NCBI RefSeq assembly: GCF_015291645.1
Contig: NZ_CP030055.1
Coordinates: forward strand, 3,410,001 to 3,474,000
DNA length: 64,000 nucleotides
From: Bradyrhizobium sp. CCBAU 53340
GTDB lineage: Bacteria > Pseudomonadota > Alphaproteobacteria > Rhizobiales > Xanthobacteraceae
Direction of reading: 5' to 3'
This document shows positions 45,029-54,205 of this stretch, one piece after another; position 1 is the stretch's first letter, and the number at the start of each line of letters is the position of its first letter. The position numbers and the translations under genes were made by a program. Below the pieces are notes generated by a model. That model did not search any database and had not been told where the DNA came from. It worked only from the letters and a program-made list of their open reading frames with translations.

Positions 45029-45490
45029 ATGAACAAGATGAGGATCGACAAGGGCGACTGGCTCGTCGTGTGCGACGGACGCAAGGCGCTCATTCTGGAA
45101 AATCTCGGCGATGAGATGTTTCCGAACCTGCACACCAAGGAGGTGCACGAGCAGTCCAATCCGTCGACCGCCGCGCAAGGGACCGACGCGCCGGGCAGGT
45201 TGCATGCGTCGGTCGGCGGCGCCCGCAGCTCGGCGGAGCAGACCGACTGGCATGACGAGGCCGAGCGGATCTTCCTGCGAAACCTCGCTGGCCGGCTCGA
45301 TACTGCGCTCAGCTCGGGGGAGACGTCGGCGCTGACCATGGTGGCCTCGCCGCGCGCACTGGGCATGATCCGTACGGATTACTCGGACGCGGTGCGCAAG
45401 GCACTTCGCGGCGAGGTCGGCAAGGACCTCGTCAAGCTGCCGGTCTACGAGATCGAGAAGCAATTGCTGCTGTCAGGGGCCACCGGTTAA
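45029..45490 (+). CDS. Host-attachment-family protein
   Basis: 153 aa from ATG 45029 after GAGGAG. It begins DKGDWLVVCDGRKALILENLGDE and ends MVASPRALGMIRTDYSDAVRKAL...LVKLPVYEIEKQLL, the pattern of the family named after an Agrobacterium protein needed for attachment to host cells, which shares an archaeal eRF1-like core. The role in attachment is family-level knowledge; biochemical activity is unknown. Confidence 0.83.
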   Translation: MNKMRIDKGDWLVVCDGRKALILENLGDEMFPNLHTKEVHEQSNPSTAAQGTDAPGRLHASVGGARSSAEQTDWHDEAERIFLRNLAGRLDTALSSGETSALTMVASPRALGMIRTDYSDAVRKALRGEVGKDLVKLPVYEIEKQLLLSGATG

Positions 45491-45524
45491 GGCGGGCCCC
45501 GCCGCCAGAGCCGCGTCGGCGCTC

Positions 45525-45788
45525 TCAGTAGCAGGGGTGCCGGCGGCGGTCCTGGCCGATATAGGCGGCCGCGCTCTGATAGCAGTGGTTGGTGGACGGG
45601 CCATCGTAATAGGCAAAGGTGCCTGGGGTGAGGCCGGGGCCGTAATTGTGCAGATAGCTGATCGGATAGGGCAGCGGGTTGGCATAGTAACGGTGGTACC
45701 GGTGATGCGCCCGCGCCTCCGCCAGACTGGGGGCGAGGATTGCTGCCGACAGGGCAGCAACCACGGCAACAAGCTTCAACTGGCTCAT
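45525..45788 (-). CDS. Small secreted Tyr/His-rich protein
   Basis: 87 aa from ATG 45788, preceded by GGAGA. Signal peptide MSQLKLVAVVAALSAAILAP, cleaved after AEA. The mature part RAHHRYHRYYANPLPYPISY then GPSTNHCYQSAAAYIGQDRR ends HPCY, with two Cys. No domain recognised; a recurring type in this genus. Confidence 0.7.
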   Translation of the reverse strand: MSQLKLVAVVAALSAAILAPSLAEARAHHRYHRYYANPLPYPISYLHNYGPGLTPGTFAYYDGPSTNHCYQSAAAYIGQDRRRHPCY

Positions 45789-46084
45789 CTCGATTCTCCG
45801 GAACCCGCGCTTAGAGGTCAGTTCCTTATAGCCATTTTGGGCAGGGCGGGCACCTGTCCGGGGACCGGAAATCGGGCCTAATCCGGCTGATTCTCGGGCG
45901 GGTGTGACCGAAATGCCGGAGGAAGCCCTGGCGGCCTGCCCATTTTTGGCCTTTTCGGGATGCTTAACGAATTCCCCACACAAGTATGGCCAAAGAGAAT
46001 CCGGTCAAAGATTCCCCGCGCCAGTCCTGTGGGGTGCTCTTCGAGGCCGGTTCGTTTCTGCAAGGTTCTCACCGTCACGCTGTC

Positions 46085-46528
46085 ATGCGCATCACGCTCC
46101 TCAGCCTGCTGTTGCTCTTCGTCGCCGCTGCGCCTGCGCGGGCCGAGCTGCACATCACCCGCGACCACGGCGGCTATGTCGAGGAGTACAAAGCCAAGTA
46201 CAAGCGCGTCCGCGACAAGGGTGAGCGGGTCATCATCGACGGCATCTGCAATTCGGCCTGCACACTGGTGCTCGGCATCGTGCCGATGAACAAGATTTGC
46301 GTGACGCCGCGCGCGAGCCTCGGCTTTCACCAGGCCTATTACGACAAGGCCTTCACCTTCGGAATCAAGGTCACCAGCGCCGAGGGGACGTCCGACCTGA
46401 TGTCCTACTACCCTGATACGGTGAAGGACTGGATCCGCCGCAATGGCGGGCTCACCACCGACATGAAGAAGATCAAGAACGGGGTCGAGCTCTGGAAGAT
46501 CATCGATCCCTGCCCGGAAGAATGGTGA
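46085..46528 (+). CDS. Secreted ClpP-like (SDH-fold) Ser/His protein B
   Basis: 147 aa from ATG 46085 (an upstream in-frame ATG at 45986 would bury the signal peptide). Signal peptide ends LFVAAAPARA. The core IIDGICNSACTLVLGIVPMN then ICVTPRASLGFHQAYYDKAF has Ser57 and His82, a 25-residue separation like the Ser-His spacing of ClpP. Related to the protein at 16092-16559 and to COG3904-type periplasmic proteins. Activity unproven. Confidence 0.7.
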   Translation: MRITLLSLLLLFVAAAPARAELHITRDHGGYVEEYKAKYKRVRDKGERVIIDGICNSACTLVLGIVPMNKICVTPRASLGFHQAYYDKAFTFGIKVTSAEGTSDLMSYYPDTVKDWIRRNGGLTTDMKKIKNGVELWKIIDPCPEEW

Positions 46529-46617
46529 TCGGCTGATCTGGTCAGCCGCGCGCGCCGCAGCGCAGCATCGGAAATTCGCATTGCCGCACCGCGCCCGCTC
46601 GGGCAATGAGGCAGGCA

Positions 46618-47490
46618 ATGAATCATAGTCAAGATCCTCTGGCCGCCCGTGCCGCGCCGGTGCTGTTCGTCCTGCTCTGGAGCACGGGTTTCATCGGCAC
46701 CAAATACGTCGTCAACAACGCCGACCCCTTGACCTATCTCGCCATCCGCATGGCGCTGGTGGTCGGCTTGATGGCGATCATCGCCGGCATTGCCCGCCCG
46801 AAATGGCCCGATCGCAGCGGTATCGCGCATAGCGCAGTCGCCGGCATTCTCATCCACGGCTTCTATCTCGGCGGCACCGCGATAGCGATCGCACATTCGA
46901 TCCCGGCGGGGCTCTCCGCGCTCATTCCAGGCCTCCAGCCGATCCTGACCTCGACCATCGCCAACCGCTGGCTCGGCGAGAAGGTGACGCCGCTGCAATG
47001 GGGCGGCCTGCTGCTGGGACTGGGTGGCGTGGTCCTGATCCTGCACAATCGCCCGATGACCGGCGAGGCCGGGCTCGGGTGGCTTGCTTCGGTGGTCTCG
47101 CTGATCAGCATCACCTTCGGCACGCTCTACCAGCGCCGCTACTGCAACCACATCGACTGGCGCGCCGGCAATCTGGTGCAATACCTCGCCGTCACGATCT
47201 TCTTCGCAGCCGGTGCTTTCCTGTTCGAGGATCGCGTCGTGCACTGGACGCGGGAGTTCGTGCTTGCGCTGGCCTGGCTTGTAATCGCGCTCTCGATCGG
47301 ATCGATCGGGCTGTTGTACTGGCTGATCCGCCACGCTGCGGCAACGTCGGTCGCGAGCCTGTTCTATCTGGTACCAGCGGTGACGGCGCTGATGGCCTAT
47401 CTGCTGTTCGGCGAAAAGCTCGATGCGCTGGCGATCGCCGGCATGGCGATGTGCGCGACCGCGGTGTTCGTGGTCCACCGGCGCGCGTAG
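46618..47490 (+). CDS. DMT-family EamA permease
   Basis: 290 aa from ATG 46618, with GAGGCAGG upstream. Ten hydrophobic segments with the EamA opening FVLLWSTGFIGTKYVV and GLSALIPGLQPILTSTIANRWLGEKVTPLQWGGLLLG at the repeat centre. Second DMT transporter in the window, not closely similar to the one at 35835. Probable exporter; substrate unknown. Confidence 0.87.
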   Translation: MNHSQDPLAARAAPVLFVLLWSTGFIGTKYVVNNADPLTYLAIRMALVVGLMAIIAGIARPKWPDRSGIAHSAVAGILIHGFYLGGTAIAIAHSIPAGLSALIPGLQPILTSTIANRWLGEKVTPLQWGGLLLGLGGVVLILHNRPMTGEAGLGWLASVVSLISITFGTLYQRRYCNHIDWRAGNLVQYLAVTIFFAAGAFLFEDRVVHWTREFVLALAWLVIALSIGSIGLLYWLIRHAAATSVASLFYLVPAVTALMAYLLFGEKLDALAIAGMAMCATAVFVVHRRA

Positions 47491-47577
47491 ACGGGCTTGC
47501 GGAATACATCCCTGACGTGCAGCATCTTTCGTGTTAGGCTAACCGCTTTTCGGCGACCCTTTCACACGGTGATTTTC

Positions 47578-48321
47578 ATGAAGAAGGCGGGGCGCGCACT
47601 GCTCGGCAGGTCGATGAAGCCGGTCCGGATTGCCTGCATCAACTACGCCAGGGAGTCGATCGACGAGCGCGACATGAGCCGGCTCACCGCGGCACTTCAG
47701 AAGTGTTACGACAAGCATTTCCTCCCGGTGTGGGGTTATCCGGTCGAGCTCTATGTCACCCGCAAGCCGAAGCGCACCGATTGGCAGCTCGTCTATTTCG
47801 ACGATGCCTTGCACAAGAACATGCTCGGGCGCCACGAGCTCACCCATCGCGGCCAACCGATCTCCAAGATCTTCGTCAAGGCGCTGGGGGAGGAGCCGAT
47901 CAGCGTGGCGGCTTCGCACGAGCTGTTCGAGATGGTGCTCGACCCCCTGGCCAATCTCTGGGCGGACAAGAATCCGAACACCCAATATGCCTATGAGGTT
48001 TGCGATGCGGTGGAGGAGGATTCCTTTAACGTCGAGGGATTGCCGATGTCGAACTTCGTCTATCCATCCTGGTTCGAGCCTTTCAAGCACCCCCGTGGCA
48101 CCAAGTTCGATCACAAGGGGACGCTGAAGGCGCCGTTCTCGATGACTGAGGGCGGCTATGTCATCAAGAAGGTCAACGGCAGGAAGGTGATCAAGGCGTT
48201 CGGCTCACCTGCGAAGCGCCGGCGCTTCAATGCGGAAGACCGGCGCGGCCATCGCAGCGAGTTTCGCGATCCGCAAGGCCAGCATCATCCGGGCAGGCGC
48301 GCGTCGAAGCGGAGAGGGTAG
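47578..48321 (+). CDS. Putative metal-binding HExxE protein
   Basis: 247 aa from ATG 47578 (GTGATTTTC just before; start not firm). The segment AASHELFEMVLDPLANLW contains His114-Glu115 and Glu118 plus Asp122, resembling the HExxE...TDP motif of some secreted zinc-metallopeptidase-like proteins. N-terminus is basic (KKAGRALLGRSMKPVRIA) with no clear signal peptide. The C-terminus is strongly basic and low in complexity (KRRRFNAEDRRGHRSEFR). Not a recognised family; activity is inference. Confidence 0.6.
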   Translation: MKKAGRALLGRSMKPVRIACINYARESIDERDMSRLTAALQKCYDKHFLPVWGYPVELYVTRKPKRTDWQLVYFDDALHKNMLGRHELTHRGQPISKIFVKALGEEPISVAASHELFEMVLDPLANLWADKNPNTQYAYEVCDAVEEDSFNVEGLPMSNFVYPSWFEPFKHPRGTKFDHKGTLKAPFSMTEGGYVIKKVNGRKVIKAFGSPAKRRRFNAEDRRGHRSEFRDPQGQHHPGRRASKRRG

Positions 48322-48370
48322 GAGCAGTCTCCGGGTGCGCCGCCCCCGGAGACTGGCTCTCAAGCTGCGA

Positions 48371-48652
48371 TCAGCGCTTGGCCTTCTTTTTCTTCTTGAC
48401 CGCCTTTTTCGCGGTCTTCTTGGCGGCCTTCTTCACGGATTTCTTGGCGGCTTTCTTCGACGATTTCTTGGCGGCCTTCTTGGCCTTCTTCTTGGAAGCC
48501 TTCTTTGCCTTCTTCGGCGCGACTTTCTTCGCAACCTTCTTGGCGGCTTTCTTCACCTTCTTCACGGCGGTGACGGCGGCATCCTTGGTCGCTTCCACGG
48601 CGGTGGTTATCGTCTCCATTGCCTGCTCGGTGATCGGCTTGTCGTCGTCCAT
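48371..48652 (-). CDS. Histone H1/AlgP-like Lys/Ala-rich DNA-binding protein
   Basis: 93 aa with GGGGGACA upstream. The first ~30 residues are ordinary (MDDDKPITEQAMETITTAVE), then almost only Lys, Ala and Val/Ser in AAKK-type repeats, ending KKKKKAKR. Such tails resemble eukaryotic H1 and AlgP/HC-type proteins that bind DNA without sequence preference. Likely nucleoid-associated. The hydrophobic frame on the opposite strand is its reverse shadow. Confidence 0.82.
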   Translation of the reverse strand: MDDDKPITEQAMETITTAVEATKDAAVTAVKKVKKAAKKVAKKVAPKKAKKASKKKAKKAAKKSSKKAAKKSVKKAAKKTAKKAVKKKKKAKR

Positions 48653-48720
48653 ATCGTGTCCCCCACGGTTTGCATGGAGTGATGACGATAGCGAGTTTCA
48701 CAATAGTGTCAAAGCAACGC

Positions 48721-50238
48721 TCAACTCTTGCGGATCTTTGCGTAAGCGGCGAGTGCGCGCTCGCGTCCCTTGGCATGATCGACGATCGGTTGCGGATAGG
48801 TCTTGCCGAGTGTGATGCCTGCGCTGGCCAGTTCGAGCGGCGTCGCCTGCCAGGGCTGGTGGATCAGCTTGGCTGGCAGGTCTTTCAGCTCCGGCACCCA
48901 GCGTCGGACATAGGTTCCATCAGGATCGAACTTCTCGCCCTGGAGCACCGGGTTGAAGACGCGGAAGTAGGGGGCGGCGTCGGCGCCGCAGCCGGCCACC
49001 CATTGCCAATTGGCCGGATTGCTGCCGGCATCCGCATCGACCAGCGTGTCCCAGAACCAGGCTTCGCCATCGCGCCAGTCGATTAGGAGGTGCTTGACCA
49101 GGAACGAGGCGACCACCATCCGCACCCGGTTATGCATCACGCCGGTGTGCCAGAGCTCGCGCAGACCAGCGTCGACGATCGGATAGCCAGTGCGGCCGCG
49201 CTGCCAGGCGGCGAGGGCCTTCTTGTCGGTCGTCCAGGGGAAGTCATCGAAGCTGGTTTGGAGGTTTTCGGTGCCGAGATTCGGGTGGTCGTGGAGCAGA
49301 TGGCGGCAGAACTCGCGCCAGCCCAGTTCGCTCAGGAACTTTTCGATGCCGGGGCCGATCGCCGGATTCTCGGCCGCAGCGAAACGGGCGGCGTGAAAGA
49401 CCTGACGGGGGCTGAGTTCGCCGAACCGCAGATGCGGGGAGAGGCCTGAGGTGCCCCGGCGATCGGGGCGATCGCGGTCGCCGACATAGTCGTGCGCGGC
49501 GTGCTTGAGGAAGTCGCGCAGGCGCGCTCGGGCGGAGGCTTCCCCCGGTGTCCAGGTCTCGCGCAGGCCGCCAGCCCAGTCGGGCTTGCTTGGCTCGAGC
49601 GCCCAACTCTCCAGCTTGTCGCTGGCCAGCTTCGGCGCGGGTCGAAGCTGTTTCGGTGCGGGCAGGGGCTTTGGCGGATCGCCGAGCGAGAGCACCCGCC
49701 GCCAGAACGGCGTGAACACGCGCAAGCCGCGGCCTTCCTTGTTGCGGATCGCCGAGGGCGGGACGAGCAAGTCGCCGGGAAAACGCTGCGAGGCCACGCC
49801 GAGCTCTGCCAGCGCCCCTTCGAGCTGTTTCTCGATGGCCTGTTGCGGGGCCTGAGCGACCGTATTCCAATAGACCGCGCCAGCTTCGCACTTGCGCGCC
49901 ACCTCTGGGATCACCCGAGCCGCCGTCCCCTTGCGCAGGACGAGCGAGCCGCCACGCGCTGCAATGTCGGCGCCGAGCGCGCGCAGCGACTGTGCCAGCC
50001 ACCAGCGCGCTGCCCCGCCAGGGGCTCGTCCGGCCGTATCGTCGAGCACGTAGAGGCAAATCACCGGCGCGCCGGATTTGGCGGCGGCGTGAAGGGCTGG
50101 GTGGTCAGACAGGCGGAGGTCGTCGCGGAACCAGACGATGACAGGCGGAGGGCTTGAGGTGATCAGGATGTCCTCGTTTACGATTTGGAAACTATTGCCG
50201 CGTGGATCACCGTTAATGGGGCCGTAAGTGAATTGCAT
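48721..50238 (-). CDS. phrB: Deoxyribodipyrimidine photolyase (class I CPD photolyase)
   Basis: Photolyase/cryptochrome that repairs cyclobutane pyrimidine dimers with light. N-terminal antenna domain ([17 protein letters not shown]), then the FAD domain with [53 protein letters not shown] and [13 protein letters not shown]. The longest frame uses ATG 50238, but the homologous protein start is at I26 (ATC, 50163-50161), which has GAGGA 7 nt upstream. Real N-terminus is therefore unsure. Divergent from a chemoreceptor gene. Confidence 0.88.
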   Translation of the reverse strand: MQFTYGPINGDPRGNSFQIVNEDILITSSPPPVIVWFRDDLRLSDHPALHAAAKSGAPVICLYVLDDTAGRAPGGAARWWLAQSLRALGADIAARGGSLVLRKGTAARVIPEVARKCEAGAVYWNTVAQAPQQAIEKQLEGALAELGVASQRFPGDLLVPPSAIRNKEGRGLRVFTPFWRRVLSLGDPPKPLPAPKQLRPAPKLASDKLESWALEPSKPDWAGGLRETWTPGEASARARLRDFLKHAAHDYVGDRDRPDRRGTSGLSPHLRFGELSPRQVFHAARFAAAENPAIGPGIEKFLSELGWREFCRHLLHDHPNLGTENLQTSFDDFPWTTDKKALAAWQRGRTGYPIVDAGLRELWHTGVMHNRVRMVVASFLVKHLLIDWRDGEAWFWDTLVDADAGSNPANWQWVAGCGADAAPYFRVFNPVLQGEKFDPDGTYVRRWVPELKDLPAKLIHQPWQATPLELASAGITLGKTYPQPIVDHAKGRERALAAYAKIRKS

Positions 50239-50271
50239 GAATATGCAGGAGTTCCGGGGGTAGTTCCATCG

Positions 50272-52002
50272 ATGACCAATTCGTTAACGGCGAAGTTCGT
50301 GCCGCAGTTCAAGCTGGGTACCAAGGCCGTCCTGTGTGCGGTGCTGCTGATTGCCATGAATACGGCCCTCGTGGTCGGCGCCGGCTATTGGTCGCTCACC
50401 TCCGCCTTCAATGACAGGGCTCTGCGCGACATCGAGGTCAATCTGCGCACGTTGGCCCTGGCCTTCGCCGAGATCGTTCCTGACGCCCGGATCACCGTGC
50501 GAGACGGCGCGGTGGTGCGCGCCGAGATCGCCAAGATGCCTGATTTTAAGGATCATGCCATCGTCGATCGTGCGGTGTCCTATGTCGGGGGTAGCGCGAC
50601 CCTGTTCGTGTTCGACGATGCGAGCGGGCAGTTCGTCCGCCGCTCGACCAACTTGAAAAAGGAAAATGGCGACCGTGCCATCGGCACCCAGCTCGCGGCC
50701 GATCATCCGGCGCAGGGGCCGCTGCGCCGCGGCGAAGCGTATAAGGGGCCGGCGACGCTGTTCGGCAAGTCCTTCATGACCGGCTATTTTCCGATTTTGG
50801 ATGCGACCGGCAAGGTCAGCGGGCTGCTCTTTGTCGGCATTCCGATGGCGCAGTACGAGAGCATGCTTGCCCACGCGATCGAGAGCATGGCGGTCGCGGC
50901 CGGCATCGCCGCGCTGCTGGTGCTGGTGCTCACCATGCTGGTCGTGCGCCGCGTCACCCGGCCGCTGACCTCGGTTACCCGCTCGCTGACGGCACTCGCC
51001 AATGGCCAGAGCGACGTCGCGATCGAGTGTGAGGACCGCGCCGACGAGATCGGCGAGATCGCGCGCACCGTTGCGGTGTTCAAGAGCAATTCACTGGAGC
51101 GGGCACGCCTACGCAGCGAACAGGCGGAAGCCGCGGCGGCTGCGACCGAGCAGCGCAAGGCCGACCTTCGCAACTTCGTTGCTGAATTCCGTAGCGGCGT
51201 CGGCGGCATCCTCGACAAGGTTCTGCGTTCCTCCGGCGAATTCGAACGCGTGGCGCAGCAGTTGACCGACAACGCGCGCTCGACAGCGGAACTGTCGGCG
51301 AAGTCGGCCGGTGCGTCCGAGCAGGCCTCCGACCACGTCCGTTCGGCGGCGTCGGCCTCTGACGAACTGTCTCAATCGATCTCCGAGATCACCCGGAGAG
51401 TGCAGGAATCCAACGCGATCTCCGCAGAGGCGGTGCAGCAGGCCGAGGCCACCGATCAGCGCATCGCGCAGCTCTCCGAAGCAGGCTCCCGCATTGGGGA
51501 CGTCGTCAAGCTGATCACCTCGATCGCCGAGCAGACCAATCTGCTGGCACTGAATGCGACCATCGAGGCCGCCCGCGCCGGCGATGCCGGCCGTGGCTTT
51601 GCGGTGGTGGCCCAGGAGGTGAAGACGCTCGCCGGCCAGACCGCCAAGGCGACCGACGAGATTTCCAGCCAGATCGCCAGCATGCAGCTTGCGACCGAGG
51701 AATCGGTGACCGCCATCAAGGCGATCACGGAGACGATCGAGCGCATCAGCGGCATCGCAAGCTCGATCTCGAGTGCCGTCGAGCAGCAGAGGAACGCCAC
51801 CCAGAACATCGCGGCCAGCGTTCGCGCGGCGGCCTCGGGCACCGCCGACGTCGCCGTCAATGTCCGTCAAGCGGCCGAGGGCGCGAGCGAGACCGGCGAG
51901 ACCTCGAGCCGGATGTTTGCCTCCGCCCAGGCGCTGTCGGGCGAGAGCCTGCATCTGAAGGCCGAGGTCGACAGCTTCCTCGATCGCGTGCAGGCGGCTT
52001 GA
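50272..52002 (+). CDS. Methyl-accepting chemotaxis protein with single Cache-type sensor
   Basis: 576 aa from ATG 50272; frame extends upstream but overlaps the photolyase start. TM1 about 18-40 ([20 protein letters not shown]), a periplasmic Cache-like sensor to ~200, TM2 ~207-228, HAMP ([20 protein letters not shown]), then the signalling hairpin with [28 protein letters not shown]. No C-terminal CheR pentapeptide. It signals to CheA/CheW; no che genes here. Ligand unknown. Confidence 0.9.
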   Translation: MTNSLTAKFVPQFKLGTKAVLCAVLLIAMNTALVVGAGYWSLTSAFNDRALRDIEVNLRTLALAFAEIVPDARITVRDGAVVRAEIAKMPDFKDHAIVDRAVSYVGGSATLFVFDDASGQFVRRSTNLKKENGDRAIGTQLAADHPAQGPLRRGEAYKGPATLFGKSFMTGYFPILDATGKVSGLLFVGIPMAQYESMLAHAIESMAVAAGIAALLVLVLTMLVVRRVTRPLTSVTRSLTALANGQSDVAIECEDRADEIGEIARTVAVFKSNSLERARLRSEQAEAAAAATEQRKADLRNFVAEFRSGVGGILDKVLRSSGEFERVAQQLTDNARSTAELSAKSAGASEQASDHVRSAASASDELSQSISEITRRVQESNAISAEAVQQAEATDQRIAQLSEAGSRIGDVVKLITSIAEQTNLLALNATIEAARAGDAGRGFAVVAQEVKTLAGQTAKATDEISSQIASMQLATEESVTAIKAITETIERISGIASSISSAVEQQRNATQNIAASVRAAASGTADVAVNVRQAAEGASETGETSSRMFASAQALSGESLHLKAEVDSFLDRVQAA

Positions 52003-52092
52003 TCTCGGGAGCGGGCTGAAACCATCGGCCCGCCGCGACGTAACTGACGGCATGGTGAGACCGACCGCGCGTCGCGGGCAGGGAGGCCGTCA

Positions 52093-52488
52093 GTGAACCG
52101 CATCGCCGTGCTCTATGTCGCAACCCTGATCGTGCTGACCGGGCTGGATTTCCTGTTCCTGGGTCTGGTCGCCAAGGGCTTTTTCGCCGCGCAGGTTGGC
52201 GACATGCTCGGTGATTTGAGGCCGGTGCCCGCCGTGCTGTTCTACCTTCTCTATGTCGTCGGCGTTCTGATCTTCGTCAGCGGATCAGCCGGCGTGACCT
52301 GGCAATCGACGTTGCTCTACGGCGTGTTGTTCGGGCTGTTTTGCTATGCGACGTTCGATCTCACCGCGCTGGCGCTGCTCAAGCACTGGAGCTGGCCGGT
52401 CGCGTTCGTCGACGTCGGCTGGGGCGCGATGGTGACCGCGGTCTCGTCGACCGCGGGTCTGTTGGTGGCGGATCGGGTGACCGGTTAG
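52093..52488 (+). CDS. DUF2177 membrane protein
   Basis: 131 aa from GTG 52093 with GGGAGG upstream. Four hydrophobic segments: VLYVATLIVLTGLDFLFLGL, VLFYLLYVVGVLIFVSGSAG, LLYGVLFGLFCYATFDLTAL and the C-terminal VDVGWGAMVTAVSSTAGLLV. The YATFDLTALALLKHWSW and DVGWG segments are typical of DUF2177. Inner membrane; function unknown. Confidence 0.82.
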   Translation: MNRIAVLYVATLIVLTGLDFLFLGLVAKGFFAAQVGDMLGDLRPVPAVLFYLLYVVGVLIFVSGSAGVTWQSTLLYGVLFGLFCYATFDLTALALLKHWSWPVAFVDVGWGAMVTAVSSTAGLLVADRVTG

Positions 52489-52494
52489 CGGCCT

Positions 52495-53154
52495 TTATTT
52501 CGGCTGCGGCACGATCCGGATATAGGGCTTCGGTTCTTTCCAGCCTCGCGGGTAGATCGTCTTGGCCTCGTCATTGGAAACCGAGCCCGCGATGATCACG
52601 TCCTCGCCCTGCTTCCAGTCGGAAGGCGTCGCAACGCGATGCTTGGCGGTGAGCTGGAGCGAGTCGATCACGCGCAGGATCTCCTGGAAGTTCCGGCCCG
52701 TGGTCATCGGATAGACCAGCACCAGCTTGATCTTCTTGTCCGGCCCGATGACGAAGACGTTGCGGACAGTCTGGTTGTCGGCGGCCGTGCGGACGAGGGG
52801 ATCGCCTGAGATCGCGGCCGGCAGCATGCCGTAGAGCTTCGAGACGTTGTAGTCGGTGTCGCCGATCATCGGATAGTTCGGGGCGGCGCCTTGCGTCTCC
52901 TTGATATCCTCCGACCACTTCGCGTGGCGGTCGACCGGATCGACCGAGAGGCCCATCAGCTTGACGCCGCGCTTGTCGAATTCCGGTTTCAATTTGGCGA
53001 GAGCGCCGAGCTCGGTCGTGCAAACCGGCGTGAAGTCCTTCGGGTGCGAAAACAGCAGGGCCCAGCTGTTGCCGATCCAGTCGTGGAACTTGATCTTCCC
53101 TTCAGTGGTCTCGGCTTCGAAGTCGGGGGCGGTGGTGCCGATCGGAAGTGTCAT
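52495..53154 (-). CDS. 1-Cys peroxiredoxin (Prx6-type)
   Basis: 219 aa. Peroxidatic Cys45 in HPKDFTPVCTTELG and the C-terminal extension SLQLTAKHRVATPSDWKQGEDVII typical of Prx6. No resolving Cys is seen in the usual positions, so reduction is probably by glutathione or another thiol. It reduces H2O2 and organic hydroperoxides in the cytoplasm. The coding end lies 7 nt from the convergent DUF2177 gene. Confidence 0.9.
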   Translation of the reverse strand: MTLPIGTTAPDFEAETTEGKIKFHDWIGNSWALLFSHPKDFTPVCTTELGALAKLKPEFDKRGVKLMGLSVDPVDRHAKWSEDIKETQGAAPNYPMIGDTDYNVSKLYGMLPAAISGDPLVRTAADNQTVRNVFVIGPDKKIKLVLVYPMTTGRNFQEILRVIDSLQLTAKHRVATPSDWKQGEDVIIAGSVSNDEAKTIYPRGWKEPKPYIRIVPQPK

Positions 53155-53502
53155 GGTTTGACCTCATCGCGTTGAAACTGCTTGGAAATTACCGTCTGGA
53201 CGTCAAGCCCAGTATAGGGGCTTGCCGACGTCAAGTGAACGCCGTCTGAACTGCTTGAAGTAAAATGTGAATTCCTCCTCTGAAGGGCTGATTTCTCAGC
53301 ACAATTTTGTTACGGCGGCGCCTGCGGCGAAACACACCTCCACCGGGGCTTCACGGTCTCGATTGCCCCGATAAAGCCTTTTATGACCCGCATCACGCCC
53401 GCCCGACGCTCTCCGGAACCGAAACGGTCCTCGCAGCGACTAATCGGCAACCATTGAGAAAAGTCGCGATCCCCATATCCAATCATTAACCACCCCTTTA
53501 CG
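53155..53502. other. Long intergenic region upstream of the 53550 gene
   Basis: About 350 bases between the divergent peroxiredoxin start and a hypothetical gene. Holds promoters for both, with AT-richer patches (GTAAAATGTGAATTCC near 53261 and CATATCCAATCATTAACC near 53474). No gene seen. Confidence 0.45.
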
Positions 53503-53522
53503 CCCAGCATGAAAATGCTGGG
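53503..53522 (+). promoter_or_regulatory. CCCAGCAT-GAAA-ATGCTGGG hairpin in a 5' leader
   Basis: Perfect 8-bp stem closed by a GAAA tetraloop, 27 nt upstream of ATG 53550. It does not cover the ribosome-binding site. It could be a leader structure that protects the message or a regulatory RNA element. Confidence 0.5.
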
Positions 53523-53549
53523 CCATCAGAAGAAATCTGGAAGTGAACT

Positions 53550-54134
53550 ATGTCTGCCGCACTGCCCAAGCCCGCTGAAAAGCCCGCGGAGTCCTCGTCC
53601 CTCGAACCGTCCTGTCGCGATACCGCGGCCCATGCGCTCTCCATCGTGCGCGACGGCGTGATCACGGGCGAAGGTCCGACCACCAAGGGCCGGGTGCACT
53701 TTTCCCGCTCCATCGATGCCGATGACGCCGCCTGGTGCGCCCGGATCCTGACGGCCGCGGCCGTCAACGACCAGCCGGTCAGCCGCGCCGAAGCTGAGGC
53801 GCTGTTCGAGATCAACGAGGCCGCGACCGAACGCGCCGATGGCGGCCGGTTCGACGATTTGCTGGCCAAGGCCGTCGCCCATTATGCCGCGAGCGCTTCG
53901 GGCCTGAAGGTGCCGCTGCGTAGCGTCGCGCTGGCGCAGGACACCGACATCGAGAGCTGGGCGCCGTCCTATGCCTCCAAGGTCAAGAGCGAGATGCTGG
54001 AGTGGATCGCCGGCCAGATGCGCGGCAAGCGCCAGAACAACCGTCGCCTGATGGCGATGGTGGCGACCTTCGTGGGCGCCACCGCGCTGCCTCTGGCGGG
54101 CCAATTGCCCAATGTCTTCGACATCGGCATGTAA
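53550..54134 (+). CDS. Hypothetical protein with C-terminal hydrophobic segment
   Basis: 194 aa. N-terminal ~30 residues are Pro/Ser-rich, then an acidic-basic globular part (TKGRVHFSRSIDADDAAWCA, VSRAEAEALFEINEAATERA) and a C-terminal hydrophobic segment (LMAMVATFVGATALPLAG). The helical core with conserved acidic residues vaguely recalls TerB-like folds but I cannot assign it. A clear terminator follows. Recurs in Bradyrhizobium; function unknown. Confidence 0.62.
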   Translation: MSAALPKPAEKPAESSSLEPSCRDTAAHALSIVRDGVITGEGPTTKGRVHFSRSIDADDAAWCARILTAAAVNDQPVSRAEAEALFEINEAATERADGGRFDDLLAKAVAHYAASASGLKVPLRSVALAQDTDIESWAPSYASKVKSEMLEWIAGQMRGKRQNNRRLMAMVATFVGATALPLAGQLPNVFDIGM

Positions 54135-54177
54135 GAAACGAAATTTTCCCGCGCCCCTTGCGAGGCGCGAGAGCAAG

Positions 54178-54205
54178 CGGCGGGGTTATTTCCCCGCCGT
54201 TTTTT
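54178..54205 (+). terminator. Rho-independent terminator of the 53550-54134 gene
   Basis: CGGCGGGG (54178-54185), loop TTATTT, CCCCGCCG (54192-54199), then six T. The stop codon of the convergent phosphatase gene (54186-54188) lies inside the loop, so the two genes share this end. Confidence 0.88.

Noticed and set aside
48378..48815. Hydrophobic Phe/Ala-rich frame on the plus strand
   Set aside because: It is the reverse shadow of the Lys/Ala-rich histone-like gene; Lys codons read backwards as Phe/Leu.
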